Source of the DNA: Bacillota bacterium
Lineage (GTDB): Bacteria > Bacillota > Desulfotomaculia > Desulfotomaculales > VENG01
NCBI GenBank assembly: GCA_009711705.1
Contig: VENG01000012.1
Span: forward strand, 1-64,000
DNA: 64,000 bases
Direction of reading: 5' to 3'
Below the pieces are notes generated by a model. The model did not search any database. It worked only from the letters and a program-made list of their open reading frames with translations, and was not told the origin of the DNA. Below, piece by piece: positions 37,386 to 46,569 of this stretch. The translations under genes and the position numbers were made by a program. Within the stretch, counting starts at the first letter, position 1. Each line of letters begins with the position of its first letter.

Positions 37386-37564
37386 GGAAAAGTAACAAGA
37401 GTTTCATAAAAAACAATAAAAATATAGCAATATGTCCTAAATAGCTGAAATTAACATTTATGTGTATTATAGGTATCCTTCTTGGGGTGGGGTCTACTTG
37501 CAATTACTGTAAGGATATTGTTTTATTAATTGATTGCTTAACCTAATCAGGGAGATGTTTAATC

Positions 37565-39034
37565 ATGGTTTCTGAACCTAAAAAGGTGGATCACGATCAA
37601 CAAGTCTCTTTTGAGGAGAAAGTAAGCAATCCCCTTACCCAGCTAGATTTAGAAGTAGTTATCAATCATTCCTATGATGTTATATTCGTAACCGATGGGT
37701 TAGGCAACGTAATTTTTGCCAATACGGTGACAAAGAAACTATTAGGCGTTAGTCTTGAGAAAATTATTGGTAGTAATGTAAAAGACTTGCTTGAAAAAGG
37801 GGTATATAACTGGTCCCCTACCTTAAAAGCTCTGGAAAAACGCACTGTGGTAACAGGGTTACTGGAAAGTTGGCATGGGATTAAACAAATGGTTACCAGC
37901 ACTCCATTAATGGACGAAAATGGTGACGTTGTTATGGTTATTACTAACTCACGCCATAAAAAACTAGTTGATAAGTACATTGAGGCCATAAAAAAAGAAA
38001 AGGCAACAGCTGATCGTTATAAAACGGCAGTGACGTATTTAAGTGAGAAGGATTTGAAACAGAATTTACCGGTGGCCAAGAGTCAGCAAATGCGTGAAAT
38101 TATGGCAGCCAGTCAGATTATAGCAAAAACTGACAGCACTGTTGTGCTGATTGGAGAATCAGGGACCGGTAAAGAAGTTATGGCAAAATATATACACGGA
38201 AATAGTCTTCGGGCAAAAGAACCGTTTATCCCGGTGAACTGTGCAGCCATTCCCCAAGAATTGATGGAGTCGGAATTTTTCGGTTATGTACGTGGGGCCT
38301 TTACTGGCGCAAGTACGCAAGGAAAACCCGGGTTGTTTGAGATAGCGGATAAAGGGACGTTATTTCTGGACGAAATCAGCGAATTGCCATTATCAATGCA
38401 GTCTAAATTACTACGAGTCCTGGAAACTGGGGAAATACAAAGATTAGGCAGTACAACAATGTGTCAAACTAATGTTCGACTGATTGCAGCAACCAATAGA
38501 GATTTAAAAGAAATGATCAATCAGAAAACGTTTAGGAGCGATTTATACTACAGGCTTAACGTAATCCCCATACATTTACCGCCGCTGAGAGAAAGACCTG
38601 ACGATATTCTGGCCCTTGCGAATAAATTCTTAGAAGAATTAAACAGGAAATATGCATTTGAGAAAAACCTAACCACACATGCGATCGCAAAACTGCTGGA
38701 ATATAGCTGGCCGGGCAATGTCCGGGAACTACGTAATGTCATAGAGAGGCTGGTTATTACGTCAGCTGGTGATGATTTGTATTTCGGGGACAATTATCTG
38801 GAAAACAACAAAATTTGTTTAGATAATGAAAATAGCCTGACAGGAAAGAACTCGATATACAAAGGAACCTTAAAAAGTGTTTTGAAAGCCGTGGAAATGA
38901 AGTATATCAAACAAGTACTAGCTGAATGTGATGGACGGGTAGGTGAAGCTGCTAACAGGTTGGGAATCCATCGCACTGTTTTGTATAGAAAGACAAGAGA
39001 TGAACAATTTAATAAGGTTAATCTCGGATTTTGA
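37565..39034 (+). CDS. Sigma-54-dependent activator, PAS-AAA+-Fis, paralogue 2
   Basis: The 489-aa protein is a near copy of the activator at 24852, with the same PAS, GESGTGKE, GAFTGA, TLFLDE and Fis helix (GEAANRLGIHRTVLYRK). It differs by a short insertion EKV at residue ~18, by ESEFFGYV in place of ESELFGYV, and by a diverged linker before the helix-turn-helix. The near-identical DNA-binding helix suggests overlapping targets; the PAS domains differ only at scattered positions. It starts after GGGAG and lies between the acyl-CoA dehydrogenase and the thiolase. Confidence 0.93.
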   Translation: MVSEPKKVDHDQQVSFEEKVSNPLTQLDLEVVINHSYDVIFVTDGLGNVIFANTVTKKLLGVSLEKIIGSNVKDLLEKGVYNWSPTLKALEKRTVVTGLLESWHGIKQMVTSTPLMDENGDVVMVITNSRHKKLVDKYIEAIKKEKATADRYKTAVTYLSEKDLKQNLPVAKSQQMREIMAASQIIAKTDSTVVLIGESGTGKEVMAKYIHGNSLRAKEPFIPVNCAAIPQELMESEFFGYVRGAFTGASTQGKPGLFEIADKGTLFLDEISELPLSMQSKLLRVLETGEIQRLGSTTMCQTNVRLIAATNRDLKEMINQKTFRSDLYYRLNVIPIHLPPLRERPDDILALANKFLEELNRKYAFEKNLTTHAIAKLLEYSWPGNVRELRNVIERLVITSAGDDLYFGDNYLENNKICLDNENSLTGKNSIYKGTLKSVLKAVEMKYIKQVLAECDGRVGEAANRLGIHRTVLYRKTRDEQFNKVNLGF

Positions 39035-39368
39035 TTAATTTGATCTATGTTATGGTTTATTTAGAATCCGTCAAGGGATATTGCTCTGCGGGATACCGGT
39101 CAGGACAAAAAATAATAAATAAGAATCCTCTAATTTCCCCTGAATAGAATCCCCCGCTTTGCCGGCAATGTTTTTGTATTTATCTGCTGCGTGTAGGGAA
39201 ACGCCAGCGAAGATTGTATCAATAGTGTACAAGAACTGCAGTGCCCGGATATCAAAAAATGCAGTTGTGTTTGTTATAAACAGGGTCAAAGGTTAACTAG
39301 AGTTATTCCATCACAATAACATGTGCTCAATATTGATTTAGAAATGTTAACGGGGAGGATATATATTA
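39035..39368. other. Gene-free interval upstream of the thiolase
   Basis: I see no gene, no copy of the GTTGC..GCAAC activator element and no convincing -24/-12 promoter, although the thiolase belongs functionally to the regulon. Only the ribosome binding site GGGGAGG before the thiolase is clear. Confidence 0.5.
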
Positions 39369-40562
39369 ATGTATTCTAAAGCGTTCATTCCTTATGGTGC
39401 ATACTATAGTTCGCCCTTTGCCCGCTGGCAAGGGAGTTTGCAAAATGAACATGCTATTGAACTTGCGGCGGCAACCGCAAAAAAGTGGTTGGAAACAAAG
39501 AGTATAGATCCAAAGATATTTGATTACTTGTATTTAGGTAAAACTGTTGGGCAGAAGAATACATTTTACTCTGCTCCTTGGGCGGCCGGTCTCATTGGTG
39601 CTACTGATATTCCCGGCCTGCATGTTCCTCAGGCATGCTCAACGTCCACGACTTGTCTAGGTTTGGCGGCGACGAATATTGAAGCAGGTATTTTTGAAAA
39701 CGCATTTTGCCTGATGGCGGATCGTTGCTCTAATGGCCCACATACTGTTTGGCCCAATCCTATGGGGCCTGGTGGTGAAGTAATTTCGGAAAACTGGAAC
39801 TTGGACAATATGAACAAAGACCCATATGCGGGGAAGCCAATGTACATGACGGCGGAGAATGTAGCGAGAAAGTCCGGTTGGATTACTAAAGAAGACTGTG
39901 ATGAGATTACGCTAAGACGTTATGAACAATACATGGATGCTCTGGCTGATGACCGGGCGTTTCAGAAACGTTACATGTTTCCGGTGGAATATAAAAAGAC
40001 TAAAAAGAAAACTGCATTACTCGAAGCAGATGAGGGCGTGACCTCTACAACTAAAGAAGGAATGGCTAAATTGAAACCTATTATTGATGGAGGAGTTCAT
40101 ACATTTGCTTCTCAAACCCACCCTGCTGATGGTAATTGTGGAATTATTGTTTGTACCAAGGAAAAAGCAAGTGAATTTAGTTCAGATAACAGTATAGAGA
40201 TACAAGCTGTTTCCTATGGTTTTGCCCGTACCGAAAAGGCTCATATGCCGGCGGCTCCACTCCCAGCGGCAAAAATGGCTTTGGAAAGGGCAGGGATTAG
40301 TATTGATGACATTAAGGCTTTAAAGACTCATAATCCATTTGCGACCAATGATCTATTTCTTGCCAGAGAAATCAATTATGATGTTTTGAAAATTAATAAT
40401 TACGGTAGCTCTCTTATTTACGGGCATCCCCAGGGACCTACTACCGGTCGAGGAATTATTGAGCTGATTGAAGAGTTGGTTATCCTTGGTGGTGGCTATG
40501 GTTTGCTTACCGGATGTGCAGCCGGAGATACCGGTGCAGCCTTGGTTGTTAGAGTGTCTTAA
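39369..40562 (+). CDS. Thiolase-family acetyl-CoA acyltransferase
   Basis: The 397-aa thiolase-fold enzyme has the acylated cysteine in VPQACSTSTTCLGLA (about residue 91), a His motif in LKTHNPFATND, YGHPQGPTTGRG and a C-terminal GLLTGCAAGDTGAA. The last motif replaces the usual CxGGGQG-type sequence, so this is an atypical subfamily. In context it would cleave acetoacetyl-CoA to two acetyl-CoA, completing butyrate oxidation. A close relative acting on another 3-ketoacyl-CoA is possible. It is monocistronic, with GGGGAGG upstream. Confidence 0.82.
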   Translation: MYSKAFIPYGAYYSSPFARWQGSLQNEHAIELAAATAKKWLETKSIDPKIFDYLYLGKTVGQKNTFYSAPWAAGLIGATDIPGLHVPQACSTSTTCLGLAATNIEAGIFENAFCLMADRCSNGPHTVWPNPMGPGGEVISENWNLDNMNKDPYAGKPMYMTAENVARKSGWITKEDCDEITLRRYEQYMDALADDRAFQKRYMFPVEYKKTKKKTALLEADEGVTSTTKEGMAKLKPIIDGGVHTFASQTHPADGNCGIIVCTKEKASEFSSDNSIEIQAVSYGFARTEKAHMPAAPLPAAKMALERAGISIDDIKALKTHNPFATNDLFLAREINYDVLKINNYGSSLIYGHPQGPTTGRGIIELIEELVILGGGYGLLTGCAAGDTGAALVVRVS

Positions 40563-41104
40563 ATGGAAATAATAGGGTTTAAAAGGACGAAATTAGTGAT
40601 AAAAAAGTGGGGCTTTTTTCCCTCTCTCTAAACTCGGTTTTAAGGGAAATGAAACTGTTGGTAGCGGTGTGGGAAAACTGATATTAAGGTTATAAGTTTT
40701 CGCGTTCCGGTCTAGATCGCGACCCAGGTATGGCATTTCACTTTGTGTTATAGTGCAGGTGTTTATGGCGATAATGGCATCTAATTGAAAAACCGGCTAT
40801 TTCTCCCTAAAGGGAGATAGCCGGTTTTTTATTGTTTTTGTTTAGGAAACATTCATGATTAATAATCACAACCGAGCATGAAAAACCCTATATTCCTTGA
40901 ATTAAAGAGCCGAGTTATTTAAATACTAAATTTGGCAGTATATCCAGGTCGAAATACTTATTGGTGGCTTTTGACCCTGTTTAGGAAACTGACTATAGCA
41001 GCCTAGAAGTACAACTAATTGTGAACTTGAACACGTTAATTAAAATTTCACCTTTCAAGGTTGCTATACTCCACTGCCAAAATTTAATGTAAAGAGGTTT
41101 TTTC
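40563..41104 (+). other. Gene-free interval; terminator and left flank of an IS110 element
   Basis: A terminator lies at 40787-40832. The ~270 bp from there to the transposase start are non-coding. In IS110-subgroup elements the region upstream of the transposase encodes the bridge RNA, so a degraded bridge-RNA locus may be present. I could not fold it with confidence, and the element boundary is not defined. Confidence 0.4.
40787..40832 (+). terminator. Strong Rho-independent terminator
   Basis: AAAAACCGGCTATTTCTCCC / GGGAGATAGCCGGTTTTTT: a long, nearly perfect stem ending in T6. Confidence 0.9.
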
Positions 41105-42398
41105 ATGCCAGAGAGTAAAAAGCGTAAACGTAAACCGTCAAAACAAACCAAGGTTATGGAAACAGAAAATGATGCATTGTACGAAAACTGTGCCGGATTA
41201 GATGTGCATCAAGAAACAGTTGTAGCGTGTGTGCTTTTTGGTCCTCTTGATAGGCGGCCTAAAAAAATAGTTGAGACCTTTTCAACAACAAGGTCCGGCT
41301 TATTTGGATTATCAGATTTTCTTTCAGCATACAATGTAACTCATGTGGCTATGGAGAGTACCTCTGTTTACTGGAAACCGGTTTGGAATGTATTAGAGGG
41401 TTTATTTACTCTTTTATTGCTAACGCACGTACAATCAAAAATGTTCCAGGTCGTAAAACAGACGTTAAAGATTCAGAATGGATTGCAAAGTTGTTGCGTA
41501 ATGGCTTGATAGAAAGCAGTTTTGTTCCTCCCGAACCTATTCGTGATTTACGGGATATGACCCGATACAGAAAAAAACTTGTTGGCAACATTACCGCTGA
41601 AAAGAATCGTATCCATAAACTACTGCAAGATGCTAACATCAAGTTGACATCGTATATGGCAGATATTTTTGGTGTCTCCGGTCGAAACTTGCTGCAAGCC
41701 ATTATTAATGGTGAAAAGTAGAAGACCTGGATAGGCTGGTAAAAGGGAATCTGCGTAACAAGATTTCTGAATTGCAAGATGCACTTAACGGCCGACTACG
41801 GCAACATCATCGTGAGATGATTAGGTTTTATTGGGAACACATCCAATATTTAGAACAACAGCTTGCTAATTTGGAATTACGTATTGATAGAGCATTAACT
41901 CCTTATTGGGAAGAAGTTGAACTATTAAAGTCATTATCATTGATCAAAAATGATACTGCTGCTATTATTATCTCGGAATTAGGCACTAATATGGATGTAT
42001 TTCCGTCGGAAAAACATGTTTCATCATGGGCAGGTCTTAGTCCAGGCAATAATGAAAGTGCCGGCCAAAAGAAAGGCAGTAAAACTGTTCATGGAAACAG
42101 GGCTTTGAAAACTGCACTAAATCAATGTGCTTTGGCTGCATCAAGAAAACGAGGAACTAGATTAAACGCTTTGTTCTGGCGCATTACCAGAAAACATGGT
42201 ACAAAAAAAGCTGCTGTTGCCACTGCCCATGAAATTCTAATCATTGTCTATCACATGCTAAGTCATAAAGTGCCTTACAATGAACTTGGTGAAGATTATT
42301 TCAAAAAGAAACAACCCAAGAATCCTGAAGATGCAGCAATTAAACTTTTATCAAAGAAAGGATACGTTATCAATCTTCCTGACGGGAAGTCAGCTTAA
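41105..42398 (+). pseudogene. IS110-family transposase, frameshifted
   Basis: Three frames together make one IS110 transposase of ~430 aa. Frame A (41105 to ~41400) has the DEDD-domain start AGLDVHQETVVACV and AMESTSVYWKPVWNVLEG. Frame B (~41400-41721) continues FIYSFIANARTIKNVPGRKTDVKDSEWIAKLL and RYRKKLVGNITAEKNRIHKLLQ. Frame C (from 41721) runs EDLDRLVKGNLRNKI into the C-terminal Tnp_20 region SLSLIKNDTAAIIISELGT and SWAGLSPGNNESAGQKK, with the active-site serine in SAGQKKG. Each junction is a -1 shift, consistent with two single-base deletions, so the transposase is dead. IS110 enzymes work with a bridge RNA and leave no target duplication. Confidence 0.88.
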
Positions 42399-43103
42399 AC
42401 CAGGGACTTTTTTGATGTTCATTAATTACTGTATTATATTTGCTATATAAGCCTTATAAAGGCGCCGGGCATCATATTGCCATTTTTACATCTTTTTCTA
42501 AAACGCCAACACCCAAGAGGCTTAGCATTCATAATTATTGATTGAGTTTTAAAGACGGGTTTTTCTAATTAGAGTATACTTTTGGAGGTACCACACCTAA
42601 ATTGTGGTAAGATATGGACATGAGCAAAAAGTCCAAGATAAAAGAAATACTAAGACAAAAATGGCCTGAATACGAGGATAAATGCAAGAAAGCAATTCGC
42701 GAATGTGAGCGAGAAGCCATTACAAAATTTATTGGATGTGGAGATGCATAAGGGTAACGCCTATCATACACCACATAATCACGGTCTACTGCTAGCACAG
42801 TATTTGGGTATCATACAAGAGACTGACTTGACCAGAACGGTTAAAGAAGTACTGATAAAAAAACGCCCTAAAGGGCGACTCTCCTAAACTCATAATTTAG
42901 GATTTAAAATTTGATGTTTAAATTTCAAACGTTTTACTTATTATACCTTATTGTGCAGACAAGGTCCCTAGAGGGGAAAATTGGAGGGAAGACGGACAAA
43001 CGCTAAAGGAGTTAGTGTCGCCAAAATGTCTGAAGCAAGTTGAAAATGCAGGATATCAGTTGTTAGAAATCATAAAAGAAAGCAACAGATACTGTTCCGG
43101 TAG
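42399..43103. other. Degraded mobile-DNA interval
   Basis: Only fragments are seen, including the transposase-like scrap at 42614-42751. A following open frame (KGNAYHTPHNHGLLLAQYLG) has no credible start of its own. GGTACCACACCTAAATTGTG (from 42586) is an imperfect hairpin. An unsupported frame at 43015-43203 overlaps the next gene on the other strand. Confidence 0.45.
42614..42751 (+). pseudogene. Transposase N-terminal fragment (IS91-like?)
   Basis: The 45-codon frame reads SKKSKIKEILRQKWPEYEDK followed by CERE..KFIGCGDA. The pattern KI(K/R)EIL..W.E(F/Y)...I......E..K.(I/L).CGD is the start of IS91-type zinc-finger transposases. The frame stops where GCGDP..GY should continue, so only a scrap remains. 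Confidence 0.4.
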
Positions 43104-43577
43104 CTATAAAAAGAATGCCGAGATAAAGCTCGGTCCTGACTTTGGGGGCAATAATTTCAAAGGGGCCCATTCTAGATCTAAAGTTGAAGAAACTGAGGCT
43201 TGATAAGGAAATTTGCCGTGAGTATGAAAGCTTCCGGGCTTTTCATATACATGCTCCTTTTCTTTCTCGGATAAATGTGACTCAACATCCTCGTGATAAA
43301 TAGCGATGTTGATACAATCGGAGTCACAGCCGTCCTGTTTGGAGTCAACTTTGAAGGCAACATATTTTTTACCATATTTCGGGTAGTAATAATTGATATA
43401 CCAATCCCCCGTACCGCGTTTCAGGTCAGGTAAGTAATCCTTAACGTAGCCGTTTATTTTATCAAAATACTGAACTGCTTTAGGTGTCCTTTTCCCTATT
43501 TTACTCCGCAGCTTTTTATACTTTTCATCGTTGGGATCAATTTCAATTCTCGCAGTAGGCCTAGACACATTTTTCAT
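43104..43577 (-). CDS. Hypothetical protein (157 aa)
   Basis: This is a soluble, charged protein with features such as TPKAVQYFDKINGYVKDYL, GDWYINYYYPKYGKKYVAFK and NIAIYHEDVESHLSEKEKEH. The first ~120 residues have ordered composition. The last ~35 (after GSFHTHGKFPY) look less natural and may lie beyond a frameshift. AAAGG lies just before the ATG. No family is recognised; the accessory setting suggests a mobile-element or defence-linked gene. Confidence 0.5.
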   Translation of the reverse strand: MKNVSRPTARIEIDPNDEKYKKLRSKIGKRTPKAVQYFDKINGYVKDYLPDLKRGTGDWYINYYYPKYGKKYVAFKVDSKQDGCDSDCINIAIYHEDVESHLSEKEKEHVYEKPGSFHTHGKFPYQASVSSTLDLEWAPLKLLPPKSGPSFISAFFL

Positions 43578-43719
43578 CCTTTTAATCTTTTGCGAGTATT
43601 TCTCTGTTAGATAGTCATTTCCTGTATCTAATATTGTCGGAATAAGTCAAAAGGATATAGATACAGAACCGATAATTAAGTATTAATGCGAAGTAAGGAC
43701 TGAAACGGGGGAGAAGAAG

Positions 43720-44591
43720 GTGCAATTTAACAATTTCATAGCTGTCGATTGGTCTGGGGCAAAGGGACCGTCATTAAAGGGGTTAAAAGTTGCCAGTTGT
43801 GAACCAGGTGAAGGTGCGCCTAGCCTGATAAGCACTAATGGCAATTGGCGGCGGTCACATCTGGTTAACTGGATTACACGGAAGGCCAAAGATAATGGGC
43901 CTATACTGGTGGGCTTTGATTTTGCCTTCACTTTTCCGTATTGTGATAAAAAGGCGTATTTTCCTGGGGAAGGGCGCTCTCCATATGATGCAGTTCACTT
44001 TGGCAGGAAGTCGATAAAATCTGCGAGTGTACAGGGGAATTCTATGGCGGTGCATTTTACAAATCTTCAAACGCCCCATTTGCTGATTATCTCTGTTACA
44101 TAAACTATACTGGAGCTAAGTATAGTAGCCGATATCGTGTTACAGAAACAGTTTGTAAAGAAAAATATGGCACTCAACCAACAACAGTGTTTAAGTGTGT
44201 AGGACCGGACTCAGTTGGAATTGGTTCATTAGCGGGAATGCGGTTGTTGAATTACCTTTGCCAGCTTGACCCTATGCCCTTTACTATTTGGCCTTTCCAG
44301 GATATCCAACCTAACCAATCTGTCTTTGTGGAAATATTCCCGAGGCTGTATTATGTTCTTGCTGACCAGGATCCAAAAATTTGGGGAGAGTTAAGTACCG
44401 TCAATAATGTCCTAGCTTATTTCCGTTCTCAACCGCTCACTGATAACTCAAAGATAACCTCCGAAGATGAGGCTGATGCCATTGTTTCAGCGGCTGCTAT
44501 CCGCCATCTTGCAAGCAATTATAAGACCTGGCAGCCACCTGAAATGGATAACTGTGCTCGCGTACACGAAGGGTGGATATTTGGAGTTTGA
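43720..44591 (+). pseudogene. DUF429-like protein, single frameshift
   Basis: The first frame (43720 to about 44003) begins MQFNNFIAVDWSGAKGPSL, with FDFAFTFPYC near residue 67. The continuation lies in the -1 frame: reading shifts at CACTTT-GGCAGG near 44000 and gives VDKICECTGEFYGGAFYK, YINYTGAKYSSRYRVTE, GPDSVGIGSLAGMR and finally EDEADAIVSAAAIRHLA. The acidic IDW/VDW start and DEADAIVSA end fit an RNase H-like DUF429 fold. One missing T in a TTT run breaks a gene of ~290 codons. Sequencing error cannot be excluded. Confidence 0.65.
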
Positions 44592-44681
44592 ATTAACCTG
44601 GGCTTAATATCAAGCGCACTCAGCTACAGAAGATGTTGATTTTGCCCTTAAACCATAAGATACGGAGGGCAGGGGTAGGGA

Positions 44682-45524
44682 TTAAGTGATGAATTCTATT
44701 ATCTTGGTTACAGTATTCTTATCAACTTCCGAAATGTTCTGATAAAGGGTTTTAAATTTTTCTCTACTTATAATGCTATTACATAAGGGGGCTGCACCGA
44801 ACTTGATAATAAACATTCCGATGCACAGTAGTTCATATTTATCGATTTCGCTTTTTGCCAGGGAGAATAACCGTATGTTGAATGAATAATTCTTAGATAA
44901 ATAGTAATTTTGGTAAAACCATTCCAGGCTCCGTTCATCGTCAACAAGCCTTTTGCGATTATCAACAGTAAAATGATGCCTTAGACGTTCAGGAAGGTTT
45001 ACTGCCTTCCCTATATAAAATACTTCGTTGGGGCTAAAGGGATATGGTATCGAAGCAGTATCAAGCTGGTAAAAATAAAGTCCTGATTTAAACCCTTTAC
45101 ACTGCTTTTCCCAAAACCACTTCTCTTTAAGTTCATACAGCTTATAACCAATTAAATTCCTGATTATCCTGTGTTCAAAACCTGTAAATTCTGTCTCTTG
45201 TTCAGGGGCTGATTTTTGTGGAGTTACTTCTCTGGGATAATTACTTATTGAGTTAATTGCTTTGCTAACAATGTCTATTAGCTGTGTAGAGCTAAAGTCT
45301 CTAACACTTACCCATCCTCTTTCATCGGCCATATTGGCATAGTCTGGCAAATTAGCACCATATACGTACCCATTGCCCGTATAACTAAACTCACATGCAA
45401 CTGTCTTTCTTCTTTCATTGCTGCCTTCAAATTTATAGCTGGTTCGGCCATACTTATCAACTTGCTCGGATAGTTCCATAAAAGATTTTAATATCTTCCG
45501 TTTCTGAGAAAAGGATAGATACAA
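44682..45524 (-). CDS. GIY-YIG nuclease-like protein
   Basis: The 280-aa protein has a C-terminal half with a GIY-YIG-type core: GLYFYQLDTAS (about residue 146), then NEVFYIGKAVNLPERLRHHF, with the conserved arginine in ERLRHH. The N-terminal ~120 residues hold no recognisable domain. GIY-YIG enzymes cut DNA in repair, restriction and homing elements. The start is TTG with AGGAAG upstream. It sits beside a DNA ligase gene on the same strand (about 100-nt gap), so the two may act on the same DNA ends. Confidence 0.7.
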   Translation of the reverse strand: MYLSFSQKRKILKSFMELSEQVDKYGRTSYKFEGSNERRKTVACEFSYTGNGYVYGANLPDYANMADERGWVSVRDFSSTQLIDIVSKAINSISNYPREVTPQKSAPEQETEFTGFEHRIIRNLIGYKLYELKEKWFWEKQCKGFKSGLYFYQLDTASIPYPFSPNEVFYIGKAVNLPERLRHHFTVDNRKRLVDDERSLEWFYQNYYLSKNYSFNIRLFSLAKSEIDKYELLCIGMFIIKFGAAPLCNSIISREKFKTLYQNISEVDKNTVTKIIEFIT

Positions 45525-45620
45525 GGGGAATCACTTCCTTACTTTTTTCTTTGACACCCTTGATTAACAATTGTGTTATATTTTTTCCAATTTCGTTATA
45601 TCATTGTAATTTCCTGCACA

Positions 45621-46451
45621 TCATATTTCAAATCTAATCCAACTACAATCCCTCATATATCCCCTGGGAGTCCAAGTGGTAAACTTAACTCTGCCCTTTA
45701 ACCCACGAGGTAGCCATATCACATTGCCCTTAGGAGTACCGTATTTATCAATTAATTCCCTGAGGACCGCTCTTTCTTCTTTTTGCATTCCGAGGGTGCG
45801 ACCCTGTACCTTATCCTGAGAGCCTACCAAGACGGTGCCTTCCTTTTGGGAGTATCCAAAAACATTAACCACGGCCTCCTGATAATTCTTCACCTTCAGC
45901 CACGCTGATGATCGTTGGCCAAAAACATAGCGGCTGTTTTTCTTCTTTGCCACCATGCCTTCCAGCCCCTGAACTTTAATTCCTTGCCACAGTGCAAGCC
46001 CGTCATTGTCTACCCATTCTATTTTACGGGCCACATCATTGTCTTTGAATATGCTATTAAGCAGCTGTTTTCTATTTACTAGGGCTAAATCGCTAACCCT
46101 TTCTCCGTTGCACCAAAGGATGTCCCATACGATATAGGCGGCTGGTTTGTCTACTTTGCTTGGATTTGCTAAGTATCTTTTCATTACACCTTCGAAGTCC
46201 GGTTTACCATCAGTGATGACGGTAACCTCGCCGTCCAAAATAATTTCCTCAGCTTTGACAGGAAGCTCCCAAAATTCCGGGAAAGCCTTCGTACAATCTC
46301 TTCCTGTTTTACTCTGCAGGCGGACCTGGCCGTGATCATAGAAAGCCATGCATCTAATACCGTCTACTTTCCACTCGAATACGTAGTCTGAAGAGTTAAA
46401 CGGTTCCTTAGCGGTTTGTAGGAGCATTGGTTTGACGGGAAAGGATAGCAT
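45621..46451 (-). CDS. ATP-dependent DNA ligase
   Basis: The ATG at 46451 is used because GAGGTGA lies just upstream; an in-frame GTG at 46460 overlaps it. The 276-aa protein is a minimal ATP ligase: adenylation lysine Lys28 in EWKVDGIR, motif III ILDGEVTV, motif IV GLEGMVAKK and motif V SAWLKVKNYQEA, followed by an OB fold ending with a tryptophan-rich segment (SWIRFEI). There is no LigD polymerase or phosphoesterase domain and no Ku gene nearby. Stand-alone ligases of this size occur in prophages and islands as well as in LigD-related repair sets. Confidence 0.88.
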   Translation of the reverse strand: MLSFPVKPMLLQTAKEPFNSSDYVFEWKVDGIRCMAFYDHGQVRLQSKTGRDCTKAFPEFWELPVKAEEIILDGEVTVITDGKPDFEGVMKRYLANPSKVDKPAAYIVWDILWCNGERVSDLALVNRKQLLNSIFKDNDVARKIEWVDNDGLALWQGIKVQGLEGMVAKKKNSRYVFGQRSSAWLKVKNYQEAVVNVFGYSQKEGTVLVGSQDKVQGRTLGMQKEERAVLRELIDKYGTPKGNVIWLPRGLKGRVKFTTWTPRGYMRDCSWIRFEI

Positions 46452-46569
46452 CAGCCTCACCTCAGGATTAGCTTCCCCCTGGTGAAGGCAGATTAAAATC
46501 TTTACTTCGCCATAATGGTACAGGAATGTTTAAGGTGATAAAGAACTTATTCAAAATAGGGGTGGTAAA

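Noticed and set aside
37490..37510. Sigma-54 promoter for the second activator
   Set aside because: GTGGGGTCTACTTGCAA has GG and GC one base too close, and no enhancer copy is present.
43015..43203. Plus-strand 62-codon frame
   Set aside because: Overlaps the better supported minus-strand gene at 43104-43577 and has no clear start.
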